DNA from: Liolophura sinensis
Taxonomy: Eukaryota > Mollusca > Polyplacophora > Chitonida > Chitonidae
Direction of reading: 5' to 3'
Assembly: GCF_032854445.1 (NCBI RefSeq)
Contig: NC_088305.1
Coordinates: 20,996,955 to 21,060,954 of the forward strand
Length of the DNA: 64,000 nt
In this document: positions 41,701 through 61,490 of the stretch, in pieces
How positions within the stretch are numbered: the first letter of the stretch is position 1
How the letters are laid out: each line of letters starts with the position of its first letter
Position numbers and translations under genes: made by a program
Notes under the pieces: generated by a model
Databases searched by the model: none
Told to the model about the DNA's origin: nothing
What the model saw: the letters and a program-made list of their open reading frames with translations, nothing else

Positions 41701-44676
41701 CCGCTGGTGTCATGAACAGTTTGTTCCCGTTGTCAGGAAGCACCTTTGCAAACAGGGCTTGGATGCGAAAGCCCTCCTAACCCTGACACGCGGATTTCAT
41801 GTGAAGGGAAGAATACAGTAACATACCTTCCCAAGCACACAACATCAAAAATACAGCCGCTAGACCAGGGGATTATCTCAACCTTCAAGAAAAACTACAG
41901 AAAACAGCTGATTCTATCCGTGATCCACAGTGACAAGGGAACCACAGATTTCCTGAAAAAGCTGGACATTAAGGAAATGATGTTTACAGCCAATTGGGCA
42001 TGGGGTGATGTAACCCAGAAATGCATCGAAGGGTGTTGAAACAGATGCCTTGGGAAGGCATTTTCCACACACGTGATGGAAAGTGTAGAAGAAACCCATC
42101 AAACTGATTACTCTGACGATGATTTTGATGTCTTCACCCTGTAAGACCTTGTTGGACAGGTTGAAACACGGAAATATGAGAAGTGTCTGAATAGAGCTGT
42201 GTATGAAACATTTCCTAACTCGGTGTCCACATGGCTCAGAACAAACAAATATTTGCCAAACAGATAGGTTTTAACTGGTCATGCAATCCTGCAATTGGCT
42301 GGCCACAATCCCATGTACCATTCAGATTCTGATAAAGACAGTGAAGACGAATCTACACACAAGGGCAATGATAAGCCCATACCAACTGTCTCCAATGCCA
42401 CTGGCTGTGCCAAAACTCAATTCTGTAAGACGGGTCAGAAGTTGGTGGTTGCGAGACCACCCTTTCGTGAATAAAAGAATTCATCACATATCACACAAAT
42501 TTCTCACACTTTCATACTTTAATTTATTTACTTTACAGGTCAAGAATATTTTATTTCAAGATTAAGAGTGAAGGAAATCAATGAAATTACTTAATAGCAA
42601 GGGGGTGAGTCACTCTGGGTCTTTGAAACACCCTATTCTGACAAAACATGGGAGAAAGAGGGAAAACAGGGGAAACAATTGGAAATAATACACCCTGATA
42701 TCAAATTCTATTTATTTATTTCACTGGTGTTTTCACTCTTTCCTCAAGAAGATTTCACTTACACAACAAAGGCCAGCTAAATCTACTTACATATGTACAT
42801 AATTTCCACATAGACCATATCAAAGATAAGCAGTCTCCAGCGAATTCACATATACCTGTCGCCCAGAATGCTTTAGACCTACATGTACATGCCAATATAT
42901 TCTTGCCACTGAGATCCTGAGAATAATGGAAGTAGATGAATCTACAAAACTCCCTGCAGGAAAACATGACTGAATCCATGTCTCAGTAGTCTGAGTATTA
43001 TGTATAGAGCTGTCCTATAAAGGTGCGATCTGAAACCTTGGCTTGTTCAAGTTATTGTACCTTGCATTTTTAATCATTGAGAGGTAGGTCATATTTTCAC
43101 GAATTTGATTTATTTCTTCATTTGATTGGTGCTTTACACCTTGTTCATGAACATATTATTTACTGTTTTAAGCATTAAAATCAAAGGATTTATATATTTA
43201 TTTATTTACACTTGATTGGCGTTTCAAGCAATACTCATGAGTATGAGACTTATACGACGACAGCCAGCATTATGGTGGGAGAAAACCAGGCACAGCCCAG
43301 GGAGGAAACCCACGACAATCCACATATTTATGCAAGACCTTCCCATGTATGGCCAGACGAAGCCAGCATGAGATAGGCTTATCTCACAGCAACCGCATTG
43401 GTAAGAAGCTAGGTGGTACTTAGTCCTGCATATGTTTTACCCTTGGGCGATGATGTTAGAGATTGGCAGGCATAGGGTTAGGCTGCTACCTGTCCACTCA
43501 TCCAAGTCGACAGGTGAATTAGAAAACCAGTGCTATTTGGACACAGTGTTTTCAGCCCTTTCAACAAAGGAGAGATAGGAGAAAATGAAATCTAGACAAT
43601 TGCCATAACAAAATAACACCAAAACGGGATGTTTGGACACCCTCTTAAACATTTCTGGCTAAACCCCTGCCAGCAGGCCGCTCACACAGGTTGAAGCTAG
43701 ACAGGGTAGGGGTGCTCATGAACTAACCTGATCAAAAGGCCCGACAATGTGGGATGTGTACTCAGTCTAACAAGAACTGTAAAATCTTGCCTTTTAGCTG
43801 CATCAGTCTGCGAGAGCCCCCACCCTATGTGTGTGAACTTGTGGGACTCCTGAAATGCCGGCTTGGCTTTTAAGGTAAGGCCACCAATATTGCTGCATGC
43901 ATATTTGTGGAGATCTATACTTTCACACAAAACCCAGGATAAGTGCCTGCTTTGTGAGGTGGCAGAACTCTGGTACTACTAAGAAAAGTACAAGATGCAC
44001 GACTGCAGTGAATCAAAATATCGCAGCCAGAATGCAGGACTAGGTGGAACAGTAGTTTAACAGTTATAGGTAGAATTCTCTGGCAAATATCTTGGTAGGG
44101 GTAACCTCAAGCTTGACAGGTAAAATGTTGAATAGTGAGACCTGGTCACAAATTTCTTGTTTCAGCATTTCCTTTGTACACTACGACATTAAACCCCAAG
44201 CACCCGCTCCTTTGCACACTATGACATTAATCCCGATGCACTCAGTCCTTTGAACACAAGCTACATACAGTCTCAATTACAAATGGTACTGGGGAAATCC
44301 TTACACTGGCAAGGGGAGATAACCGCCCAATGATGTAATGGATAAGCAGAAAGAGAGTAGAAAAACATTGAAAACTGTATCTTTGGGAGACCTATAAACT
44401 TGATGTTGTAAAATCAAGAAGAAGTACATACAAATGTACAGTTTTGTATACCAAAGGCGCGTGTTTACGTCGTAGGGCCCAACTACTGTCTGGCAGAAAA
44501 GCTTGGCTGAATGTTGTTCATGTTGTTTGGTGAATGACCGAGAAGCTCTTTGTCTCAACCCTTTCAACTTTAGCAAATAGTTTCAGTATCACTGGGCTAC
44601 TTACCGGGTATCCAGGCTGGGCATAGTGTGTCCTCATCGGTGGGGCTGAGGCATAACGTGTTTGTTGTTGCTGCAT
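4822..44676 (-). CDS. SMARCD1: SMARCD / BAF60 (SWI/SNF subunit), whole-gene span
   Basis: This is the BAF60 subunit of SWI/SNF (BAF) chromatin-remodelling complexes, a nuclear adaptor linking the remodeller to transcription factors; Drosophila Bap60 is the single-copy counterpart. Core exons on the minus strand: 44605-44676, 31479-31584, 17118-17235, 16203-16245, 15390-15512, 14229-14291, 13030-13089, 11576-11695, [missing], 9736-9790, 8308-8388, 7638-7760, 6544-6645, 4822-4875. All junctions are GT-AG and all phases agree. A Met/Pro/Gly/Gln-rich N-terminus is followed by the conserved [47 protein letters not shown] and C-terminal [20 protein letters not shown] blocks. Visible exons give 372 residues; about 120 residues, including the SWIB domain, are missing at the N gap. 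A P450 gene lies antisense inside intron 1. Which vertebrate paralogue (D1, D2 or D3) is closest was not determined. Confidence 0.95.
4919..4953. repeat. (AAT)n microsatellite
   Basis: Imperfect ataataataacaataataa tract in the last SMARCD intron. Confidence 0.8.
5240..5375. mobile_element. Small inverted-repeat element (MITE-like)
   Basis: The ends read taaatttagccaggggg and, inverted, tagatttagccag, enclosing about 100 bp with 'gggtgtctcag' and 'gggacagcctgatttcaaat'. Diverged relatives are at about 42598-42710 and 43550-43672. No coding capacity. Confidence 0.5.
5897..6293. mobile_element. Foldback MITE with CRE-like palindromes
   Basis: The two halves are inverted repeats of well over 100 bp: 'cttaaaactgtgcattaata' at the left matches the complement of 'tttttacgcatagttttcag' at the right, and 'gagtttaggaactctgacgt' matches the complement of 'gacgtcagagcttctaggta'. 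TGACGTCA occurs at 6025-6032 and 6155-6162, one in each arm. A second copy in opposite orientation is at about 33490-33856. Confidence 0.7.
6544..6645 (-). CDS. SMARCD1: SMARCD penultimate exon
   Basis: Encodes 34 residues: [20 protein letters not shown] then [14 protein letters not shown]. Phase 0 at both ends with a polypyrimidine acceptor and AAG|GTATGT donor. Among the most conserved BAF60 C-terminal blocks. Confidence 0.95.
7638..7760 (-). CDS. SMARCD1: SMARCD exon
   Basis: Encodes 41 residues including [20 protein letters not shown] and [21 protein letters not shown]. Phase 0 at both ends, acceptor cttctag|, donor AAG|GTAAAG. The heptad-like pattern fits the coiled-coil that this region forms in BAF60. 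Confidence 0.95.
8308..8388 (-). CDS. SMARCD1: SMARCD exon
   Basis: Encodes 27 residues beginning [20 protein letters not shown] and ending IATLDNK, phase 0 at both ends. Matches the helical C-terminal region of BAF60 proteins. Confidence 0.95.
8425..8520 (-). mobile_element. SINE family A, 3' fragment
   Basis: Contains the characteristic 3' end (tacgccgtactcaagaatat, read from the minus strand as the SINE tail) with gcattatggtgggaggaaac; the tRNA-like head is missing. A shorter fragment is at 9074-9122. Confidence 0.75.
9736..9790 (-). CDS. SMARCD1: SMARCD exon after the gap
   Basis: Encodes [18 protein letters not shown], matching the family block after the SWIB domain ([18 protein letters not shown]). 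It enters in phase 2, so the missing exons must total 2 modulo 3 bases, as exon 8 ends in phase 0. Acceptor ttgtcag|, donor GTG|GTAAAT. Confidence 0.93.
9881..10154 (-). mobile_element. SINE family A, full length
   Basis: On the minus strand: tRNA-like head 'ggggcctccgtggcttagtt' (A box), B box inside 'gagttcaagtccagctcctc', a central region (cggccgtacataggaaggtc) and the family 3' end followed by an A-rich tail. It lies in the SMARCD intron between the exon at 9736 and the gap. Confidence 0.85.
10741..10973 (+). mobile_element. SINE family A, near full length
   Basis: Plus-strand head 'gaggcctccgtcgctcagtt', B box 'gttcaagtccagc', then the gtcgtgggtttc core and 'ttcttgagtacggcataaaa' 3' end with a CAAATCAAAC tail. 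Confidence 0.85.
11098..11297. other. Assembly gap (200 N)
   Basis: Exactly 200 N, a round number usual for a placeholder of unknown size. The right flank begins inside a SINE (aacttcctcttttaaag...), so a repeat probably broke the assembly. The SMARCD exons for about 120 residues, including the SWIB domain, belong between 9790 and 11576 and are not in the flanking sequence I read, so they most likely lie in the gap. Confidence 0.9.
11298..11404 (-). mobile_element. tRNA-derived SINE, second family, partial
   Basis: Minus-strand reading gives a tRNA-like head (gatagcacggttcgtagagcg, then a B-box-like 'gtcctgggtcgactcacacc' region). The element is truncated by the N gap. The same family occurs at 19563-19903, 36962-37232 and 61192-61490. 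Confidence 0.65.
11576..11695 (-). CDS. SMARCD1: SMARCD exon 8
   Basis: Encodes 40 residues: [12 protein letters not shown] followed by [20 protein letters not shown] and GPDNHLVE. Acceptor ttttccag|CCT, donor GAG|GTGAGA, phase 0 at both ends. It is the last exon before the missing SWIB region; in relatives the chain continues WHRT..TQE directly after HLVE, and no such codons are visible downstream. Confidence 0.95.
11640..12840 (-). repeat. Degenerate copies of SMARCD exon 8 acceptor
   Basis: The junction of intron 7 with exon 8 (polypyrimidine tract, AG, first exon codons), read on the plus strand as 'cttcattttagagttgtcat' and onward through 'ctttgcaaccagaggctgg', is repeated. A tandem copy sits at about 11760-11875, a partial one at about 11876-11915, and two diverged copies at about 12650-12735 and 12740-12840. 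Unit length is about 115 bp. The copies carry stops and indels, so they are not alternative exons in the same frame. Confidence 0.75.
11916..12645. other. SMARCD intron 7, no gene seen
   Basis: Non-coding sequence between the tandem and the distal copies of the exon 8 acceptor. A short internal duplication is visible at about 12290-12365 (gcagtgacttcctgctgcct, then cacagtgactttctgctgcc). Confidence 0.5.
12910..12969 (-). CDS. SMARCD1: SMARCD possible cassette exon between exons 7 and 8
   Basis: Exactly 60 bp between cttcattcag| and AAC|GTAAGT, phase 0 at both ends, open in the SMARCD frame (begins [13 protein letters not shown], ends NVTSN). Inclusion would put 20 extra residues after VEGRLLED, at a point where family members vary in length. 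No homology is recognised, so a chance pair of good splice sites cannot be excluded. Confidence 0.4.
13030..13089 (-). CDS. SMARCD1: SMARCD exon 7
   Basis: Encodes 20 residues, [20 protein letters not shown], matching the conserved BAF60 strand ([15 protein letters not shown]). Phase 0 at both ends, donor GAT|GTAAGT. Confidence 0.95.
13570..13830. mobile_element. Dispersed inverted-end repeat, family C copy 1
   Basis: Shares about 230 bp with 34715-34935: 'caaggtgtttattcaag', 'ttctgtgttgact', 'aagccctga' and 'aaaaggtcgaggaa'-like ends occur in the same order. The ends (cttttcacatg and catatgtgaaaa) are inverted relative to each other, which suggests a non-autonomous DNA transposon. Confidence 0.5.
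13926..14040 (-). mobile_element. SINE family A, head fragment
   Basis: Carries the tRNA-like B box and the 'agctcatgctggcttcctct' region on the minus strand; the 3' part is gone. Confidence 0.7.
14229..14291 (-). CDS. SMARCD1: SMARCD exon 6
   Basis: Encodes [19 protein letters not shown] plus NE (21 residues), phase 0 at both ends. The LRIFISNTF block is diagnostic for BAF60. Confidence 0.95.
15390..15512 (-). CDS. SMARCD1: SMARCD exon 5
   Basis: Encodes 41 residues containing [18 protein letters not shown] and [15 protein letters not shown], nearly identical to the vertebrate protein. Phase 0 at both ends with ttcag| acceptor and |GTACCA donor. Confidence 0.95.
15541..15810 (-). mobile_element. 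SINE family A, old full-length copy
   Basis: Recognisable end to end (gattgtagcctaacgtaata at the tail end, ggggggcctttgtggcccag head on the minus strand) but with many substitutions, so an old insertion. Confidence 0.7.
16203..16245 (-). CDS. SMARCD1: SMARCD exon 4 (basic motif)
   Basis: A 43-bp exon encoding [14 protein letters not shown]. The Lys run is a likely nuclear localisation signal, and ADKILPQR is a near-invariant BAF60 motif. Acceptor ttacag|GAAG, donor AGA|GTGAGT, phase 2 in and 0 out. Confidence 0.93.
16250..17117. other. SMARCD intron 3, no gene seen
   Basis: No convincing exon or repeat family. A G-rich run (gggtgggggtggggggg) sits at 17065-17081, on the intron side of exon 3. 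Confidence 0.5.
17118..17235 (-). CDS. SMARCD1: SMARCD exon 3
   Basis: Encodes [20 protein letters not shown] followed by a basic RKRSGD stretch and a His/Pro-rich tail ending GMSK. Enters phase 1, leaves phase 2 at AAACC|GTAAGT. The Met/Pro-rich run followed by a basic patch matches the N-terminal region of BAF60 family proteins. Confidence 0.9.
18010..18420. repeat. 26-bp minisatellite
   Basis: About 15 imperfect units of 'agaacaatcaacagaataat' plus 'aggact'. Intronic to SMARCD. Confidence 0.85.
19124..19266 (-). mobile_element. SINE family A, 3' fragment
   Basis: Contains tttatttgactggtgtttta and ggccagcattatggtgg; truncated before the tRNA-like head. Confidence 0.75.
19563..19903 (-). 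mobile_element. SINE, second family, near full length
   Basis: On the minus strand the head reads 'ccggccctgatagaacagtg' with a tRNA-like A box, and a B-box region near 'ggatctaccgctcccgaag' (plus strand). The body includes 'gttgcaggacggacttccac' and 'gcactatccccttaatgctg' (plus strand). It is distinct from family A in both head and tail; the intact tail seen elsewhere is 'gttaaaccccaagcactcac'. Confidence 0.7.
20659..20930 (-). mobile_element. SINE family A, young full-length copy with TSD
   Basis: An intact copy with a homopolymeric A tail (T run at 20659-20679 on the plus strand). It is flanked by a perfect 13-bp target-site duplication, gataagttaagga, at 20646-20658 and 20931-20943. The head ggggcctccgtggctcagtc carries A and B boxes for RNA polymerase III. 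Confidence 0.92.
21000..22716. other. SMARCD intron sequence, no gene seen
   Basis: No supported exon. A tRNA-like B-box segment (cgggttcaagcccatct on the minus strand, about 21385-21402) and a stretch around 21540-21620 (caccttggcaatattccagc) look like remnants of further mollusc-type SINEs. Confidence 0.45.
22717..23269 (-). mobile_element. Old SINE family A copy, split by a younger one
   Basis: The outer element is in two parts, 22717-22791 and 23099-23269. Both belong to family A and are diverged from the intact inner copy. Joined at the duplicated site they make one collinear SINE. Confidence 0.88.
22792..23085 (-). mobile_element. Young SINE family A inserted in an older one
   Basis: Full length, with a tail of over 40 A residues (T run on the plus strand). 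A 13-bp duplication, cactatggtggga, flanks it at 22779-22791 and 23086-23098. The duplicated target is itself part of the older SINE. Confidence 0.93.
24012..26068. repeat. 96/105-bp satellite-like array
   Basis: About 21 highly similar units: 'ttattaatgtattgtatcac', 'accctttgatacattaactt', 'cactgtgccactcagaatac', then 'tgtttgtgtcatgtcatgcc' and a cagcaccttgtgg end. Some units are 105 bp through a 9-bp insertion (ctgtggacc). Both lengths are multiples of three, which creates long repetitive open frames. Unit identity is very high, so the array is young or homogenised. It sits in the large SMARCD intron between exon 3 and the optional exon. Confidence 0.95.
26069..27147. other. SMARCD intron, no gene seen
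   Basis: AT-rich, with an A-run at 26424-26451. No exon or recognised repeat. Confidence 0.5.
27148..28630. mobile_element. TTAA-flanked inverted-repeat element
   Basis: Left end ttaaaggacaagacagcacc and right end, inverted, ttaaagtgatcgacagcacc share a terminal inverted repeat of about 28 bp, continuing ctgactaa. TTAA is present at both ends, as expected of a piggyBac-type target. The 1.5 kb between shows no transposase, so it would be a non-autonomous derivative. It also contains a 22-bp triplication at 28052-28125. Superfamily assignment is an inference. Confidence 0.55.
28052..28125. repeat. 22-bp tandem triplication
   Basis: Three and a half copies of 'cagcctcatgtaccatccta' plus 'at'. 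Confidence 0.9.
29205..29560. repeat. 54-bp minisatellite
   Basis: Four strong units of 'gttttgtagccacagcaaac' and 'tgacaaagttccatgaatac' plus 'ggaacaatgccaaa', with diverged units at the left edge. The unit length is a multiple of three, giving spurious open frames on both strands. Confidence 0.85.
29977..30045 (-). CDS. SMARCD1: SMARCD optional exon, Ser/Thr-rich (candidate)
   Basis: A 69-bp segment bounded by tttcatcag| and |GTAAGT. It enters in phase 1 and leaves in phase 1, so it adds exactly 23 residues without changing frame: a Ser/Thr/Pro-rich stretch ending [12 protein letters not shown]. It fits between exons 2 and 3 and removing it also leaves an open frame, which is what a cassette exon looks like. 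The low-complexity content means it has no homology support; only splice sites and phase argue for it. Confidence 0.6.
30110..30146. repeat. (AGAC)n microsatellite
   Basis: Run of agacagacagacagac upstream (in minus-strand sense) of the optional SMARCD exon. Confidence 0.8.
30290..30570. repeat. Dispersed repeat, family B copy 1
   Basis: Shares ordered blocks with 63310-63565: 'cagatgaaagaccatta', 'gaagtaaaatggttttaaat' (or its equivalent) and 'gcattcatagatctata'. A partial third copy is at 47745-47870. No coding capacity; origin unknown. Confidence 0.6.
30571..31478. other. SMARCD intron, no gene seen
   Basis: No supported exon between the optional exon side and exon 2. Confidence 0.5.
31479..31584 (-). 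CDS. SMARCD1: SMARCD exon 2
   Basis: Encodes 35 residues plus one base, starting [15 protein letters not shown] and rich in Pro, Gly and Met. The acceptor is ctgtcag|AGC and the donor GGCG|GTAGGT (phase 1). The phase joins correctly either to exon 3 (giving Gly) or to the optional exon at 29977-30045 (giving Ala). The low-complexity N-terminus is typical of BAF60 proteins, where this part is poorly conserved. Confidence 0.85.
31795..32210. repeat. 20-bp minisatellite near SMARCD exon 2
   Basis: About 20 units of 'aggtacgtgtaccatactac' with a few longer variants. GTAC palindromes recur in every unit (ggtac and gtacc). All three plus frames stay open because of the repeat, not because it is coding. 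Begins 210 bp from the exon 2 acceptor. Confidence 0.92.
33087..33109. repeat. Poly(G) run
   Basis: ggtggggggggggggggggc; just left of short ttcattcattcatt and accaccaccacc tracts. Confidence 0.8.
33490..33856. mobile_element. Foldback MITE, second copy, opposite orientation
   Basis: Reverse-complement relative of 5897-6293: 'gagggctttatgagccatat', 'tcctttactcataggtaaaa', 'ctatgacgtcagatt' and 'gtatttatgcatagttttaa' follow the order of the first copy read backwards. TGACGTCA survives at 33717-33724, while the other arm has mutated to TGACATCA. Confidence 0.7.
34180..34637 (+). CDS. P450 exon 1 (start codon)
   Basis: 152 codons plus two bases, beginning [16 protein letters not shown]. An in-frame ATG exists at 34054, but the hydrophobic anchor begins naturally at 34180, directly after an acceptor-like AG. 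The exon holds PPGP, the [14 protein letters not shown] strand and the C-helix W122. It ends GCCAG|GCAAGC, a GC-type donor. Confidence 0.85.
34180..39878 (+). CDS. Cytochrome P450, six exons, nested in SMARCD intron 1
   Basis: A microsomal haem-thiolate monooxygenase. Exons: 34180-34637, 36364-36610, 37799-38030, 38525-38674, 39130-39234, 39559-39878. They sum to 1512 bp: 503 residues and TAA, the normal P450 length. An N-terminal membrane anchor (residues 2-20) is followed by the PPGP hinge at 31-34. Then come AGVDTT in the I helix (312-317), the K-helix ExxR E368/R371, and the haem loop [11 protein letters not shown] with ligand Cys452. The PERF site reads PARF (423-426) and the usual CxGE is CVGA. 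The layout suggests the CYP2 clan; the substrate cannot be told. Intron 1 uses a GC donor. A tttttggatcctacag acceptor-like stretch just before the ATG suggests a 5' UTR intron. AATAAA at 40329-40334 is a possible poly(A) signal. Confidence 0.93.
34715..35125. mobile_element. Dispersed inverted-end repeat, family C copy 2
   Basis: In P450 intron 1. It starts with attcttcaaccttttcacat and ends with the inverted 'cctccaccttttcacatatg' and 'gtgaaaag'. Homologous to 13570-13830 over its left half. Confidence 0.5.
35181..35451 (-). mobile_element. SINE family A, full length
   Basis: Intact head and 3' end with an (AAAT)n tail. A direct repeat agaaagttt flanks it (aagagaaagttt-like at left, caagaaagttt at right). 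In P450 intron 1. Confidence 0.88.
35680..35725. repeat. (TA)n microsatellite
   Basis: Run of tatatatatatatatatata in P450 intron 1. Confidence 0.9.
35765..36125. repeat. About 50-bp tandem repeat interrupted by a SINE
   Basis: Units share 'tggcaccatattttgcca' and 'aaaggctcattttgactcaa'. One unit lies left (35765-35812) and three lie right (35960-36118) of a 5'-truncated family A SINE at 35814-35955, which is flanked by 'tgccataa' on both sides. Confidence 0.7.
35814..35955 (+). mobile_element. SINE family A, 5'-truncated
   Basis: Begins at the core (acgtggcaaggtctggc) and ends ttcttgagtacggcgtaaaa with an AAAT tail; tgccataa direct repeats suggest a truncated retro-insertion. Confidence 0.8.
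36364..36610 (+). CDS. P450 exon 2
   Basis: Begins in phase 2 after tgcttgtag| (joining AG+A to Arg153) and encodes [20 protein letters not shown], then [10 protein letters not shown]. The phase matches the exon 1 GC donor only with this acceptor, not with the ttttcag 20 bp earlier. Ends CTTAAA|GTAGGT. Confidence 0.88.
36825..37232 (-). mobile_element. Second-family SINE, two tandem insertions
   Basis: A partial copy (36825-36961) is followed directly by a longer one (36962-37232). Both start, on the plus strand, with gtgagtgagtgag and gcttggggtttaacgtcgta. They share 'gacgacgaaggaatccttag' and 'cctccttgttgcaggacgga'. The second copy appears inserted into, or duplicated from, the first. Confidence 0.75.
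37467..37612 (-). mobile_element. SINE family A, 3' fragment
   Basis: Tail and core present (ttacgtcgtacttaagaat, ccgggcagagcccggccgaa); tRNA-like head missing. Confidence 0.75.
37799..38030 (+). CDS. P450 exon 3
   Basis: 77 codons plus one base, starting [15 protein letters not shown] and ending in the I-helix GLLLAG, donor GCAG|GTAAGT. Acceptor cttttcag|TCA, phase 0 to 1. Includes the G-to-I helix region. Confidence 0.88.
38150..38475 (-). mobile_element. Possible third tRNA-like SINE family
   Basis: Ordered blocks 'gtgctgtcgccactaaagta', 'acaccagacatgacaaccca' and a tRNA-like 'ggcctgatcctaggtctccc' resemble 58110-58300. Diverged, so boundaries are approximate. Confidence 0.45.
38525..38674 (+). 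CDS. P450 exon 4
   Basis: Encodes [20 protein letters not shown], the oxygen-activating I helix, then helix J. Acceptor ctttgtcag|, donor ACAG|GTGAGA. Confidence 0.92.
39130..39234 (+). CDS. P450 exon 5
   Basis: Encodes the K helix [13 protein letters not shown] with ExxR (E368, R371) and then [17 protein letters not shown]. Acceptor tgttttag|, donor CAAG|GTAGAA. Confidence 0.92.
39559..39878 (+). CDS. P450 exon 6 (haem loop, stop codon)
   Basis: Encodes [26 protein letters not shown], the haem-binding [11 protein letters not shown] (Cys452) and the C-terminus ending [11 protein letters not shown] then TAA. Acceptor tattgtag|GC. Confidence 0.93.
39847..39945 (+). repeat. Triplicated P450 C-terminal coding segment
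   Basis: The last coding bases plus stop (ccctacaccgttgttataac then caagtcataaca) recur twice more downstream as 31-bp copies, ccctacaccactgttatacc and ccctacaccactattatacc, each followed by a gagtcataaca- or aagtcataaca-type end. Confidence 0.85.
39955..40150 (+). mobile_element. Second-family SINE relative, diverged
   Basis: Plus-strand 'gagtacaccaaggtagggtc', 'cacgactggttggcccagtg' and 'tcagtataatg' follow the order seen in 61192-61490. It lies in the P450 3' UTR region. Confidence 0.5.
40570..42540 (+). pseudogene. Dead pogo/Tigger-type DNA transposon
   Basis: Transposase remnants start near an ATG at 40977 ([15 protein letters not shown]). They include [20 protein letters not shown] at about 41440-41500, which is the first catalytic Asp block (YN.DETG) of Tigger/Jerky-like proteins. 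Another is [20 protein letters not shown] at about 41824-41883, the LPPNTTSL.QP.DQG block with the third catalytic Asp. Several stops and frame changes separate them, and the segment expected to carry the second Asp (LLLDN.P) reads ALLTLTRGF. Flanking repeats 'taaagcgg' at 40622-40651 may belong to the left terminal region. It sits in SMARCD intron 1, 3' of the P450, and is not functional. Confidence 0.75.
42598..43672. mobile_element. Cluster of old MITE and SINE fragments
   Basis: Holds diverged relatives of the 5240-5375 inverted-repeat element at 42598-42710 and 43550-43672, a SINE family A tail at 42712-42780, and a longer old SINE family A copy at 43190-43415 on the minus strand. Confidence 0.5.
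43673..44604. other. Start of SMARCD intron 1, no gene seen
   Basis: No supported exon between the repeat cluster and SMARCD exon 1. Two short similar stretches (tcctttgtacactacgacat and tcctttgcacactatgacat) at about 44170-44230 are the only structure noted. Confidence 0.5.
44605..44676 (-). CDS. SMARCD1: SMARCD exon 1 (start codon)
   Basis: The exon encodes 24 residues beginning [18 protein letters not shown] and ends in phase 0 at a strong CCG|GTAAGT donor. The ATG is the first codon of the Gln/Pro/Tyr-rich N-terminus. An in-frame TAG (ctagattttcaca before the ATG) closes the upstream frame, which supports this start. It lies 411 bp from the divergent CDK5 start codon. Confidence 0.85.
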
Positions 44677-45087
44677 TGTGAAAATCTAGTAGAACTTGCG
44701 AAACATACAAGCAAGAAGTCCCGGTTTTAGTAGTTCTGTAAATTTCCACTAGAGGCGCTGGGATGCTTGATTCTTAAAAATACACACTTGTATAAAAGCC
44801 CGAACAAACCAATAACTGTATAAGCTACAAGTATCAGAAGGAATATTAAAACTGATATCTTGCATTTTATGTGTAAGATTAAAAATAGTTAAATCGCAAT
44901 TTTGTCTTTTATTATGAAAAAACAATAAAACAGACGTAGTCCATGTCCGTATCCTTACCAGATGTGCAAAATGTGTTTAAGAACTCAGCTAGTCGCTGAC
45001 CGGCAGCCGAAAAAGCAGATCATCTTAATCGGCTAATTCTATTCCGGTCATGTCTCGGTAAATTTTGGATTTCATCTAGGGAACAAA
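44677..45087. promoter_or_regulatory. Shared SMARCD-CDK5 divergent promoter region
   Basis: Only 411 bp separate the SMARCD ATG (minus) from the CDK5 ATG (plus). Both genes are broadly expressed types, and CpG-containing stretches occur near both ends (gaggcgctgg; gtcgctgaccggcagccg). I see no clear TATA box. Transcription starts and 5' UTR introns are not determinable from sequence alone. Confidence 0.65.
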
Positions 45088-59979
<14,892 letters not shown>

Positions 59980-59995
<16 letters not shown>

Positions 59996-60570
59996 CATCT
60001 GACACACAGCCAAGTCGTCCAGGAAAGCTAACATCTGACACACAGCCAAGTCATCGAGCAGAGAGAACATCTGACACACAGCCAAGTCGTCAAGCAAGGT
60101 TAACATCTGACACACAGCCAAGTCGTCCAGGAAAGCTAACATCTGACACACAGCCAAGTCATCAAAGCAAGGCTAACATGTGACACATAGCCAAGCTGTC
60201 AAGCAAGACTAAACATCTCACACACAGCCAAGTCATCGAGCAGAGAGAACATCTGACACGCAGCCAAGTCGTCAAGCAGGGTTAACATCTGACACACAGC
60301 CAAGTCGTCCAGGAAAGCTAACATCTGACACACAGCCAAGTCGTCAAGCAAGGCTAACATGTGACACACAGCCAAGCTGTCAAGCAAGACTAAACATCTC
60401 ACACACAGTCAAGCAGGGCTAGCATCTCCCATACAACCACGTTGTCAAGCACGGCTAACATCTCACACACAGCCAAGCTGTCAAGCAGGGCTAACATCTA
60501 ACACACACTCAACCAGGGCACATCTAACACACAATCAAGCAGGGCTAACATCTGTGAAGCAGCCCTACAA
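59980..60570 (+). repeat. 36-bp array starting on the CDK5 stop codon
   Basis: About 15 units of 'gtcaagcaaggctaacatct' and 'gacacacagccaa' plus 'gtc', the first of which contains the codons for Val-Lys-Gln-Gly and the TAA stop. Units of three types (caagcaagg, ccaggaaag, cgagcagag) recur in order, suggesting multi-unit duplications. The right edge decays into irregular units. Confidence 0.92.
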
Positions 60571-61190
60571 TCAAAATGGTCAAGCAGGGCTGGCATTTGA
60601 CACACATGACTTTCAATCACATATTTTTTCCATATCTATATCATCAACATCAAAAGTTTGAATTCATGGCCCAACAATTTGGCATGTTCAGCAGATGTGA
60701 ATGAATTTTTTCTACTAGTCCTACTAGCACAGAACCATATCATGTAAACTTAGGTTTTCATTCAAAATAACTGTTTTATGTCCTTCTGAAAGTTTTTTTT
60801 CTTTTTTTAACCTGTGTTCCATATACATGTCTGAGAGAGTGTAGCCATTGGAACAGCCAGAAAAGCTTTAGTGTGTGTGCATGGTTTTGTAGAAATTTTA
60901 TGTTTTATTGTGTCGTATCATATCGTTAACTTATACCTATCTAGAAATATGAAAAGGAATAATTAATATTAAAAGAAAAAAATTACATTGATGTAGATAA
61001 ATTTTTCCTTCCATAAATTTATTTTTCAACGTGTTTAGAGTACAACCCCTAAAATATGGAAGCATGCATCAGAGACAAATTAATGTTATATAGTATTACT
61101 TTTGGTGCAGAAAATTACGTTCTTACAGTAGGTATTGTCCTACCTTCGGTACACATTGTTGTGGGTTTTCTGCCTGGTTTCCTCCCACAA
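60571..61190. other. CDK5 3' flank, no gene seen
   Basis: AT-rich; possible poly(A) signals of the ATTAAA type occur near 60969. No exon recognised. Confidence 0.4.
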
Positions 61191-61191
61191 A

Positions 61192-61490
61192 TCGGCCCCG
61201 GTAGCACTGTTGGTAGAGCGGGTCGAGCCCTGGGTCGAGTCACACCTAAGACCTTAAAAGAGGAAGTTGAAACTTCCTCGCATGGGGTTCAGCAAGAAAG
61301 GGGATAGTGCAACGACTGGTTGACCCGTATCAGTATAATGGCTGGGGTGGTGCGGCTTACTTGCCTTTGGTAAGGCGTCTCATTAAAGCAGCACTAGATA
61401 AAAGAGCAGTGGAAATCCGTCCTGCAACAAGGAGGCACATTACCTGCACTCCAAGGATCCCTTTGTCGTCATATCACTGAAAAATTGTTA
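61192..61490 (+). mobile_element. Second-family SINE, near full length
   Basis: Head 'ggccccggtagcactgttgg' with A box, B box near 'gggtcgagccctgggtcgag', body 'gggatagtgcaacgactggt' and 'atccgtcctgcaacaaggag', and tail 'ttgtcgtcatatcactgaaa'. It reads on the plus strand and gives the best view of this family's order. Confidence 0.75.
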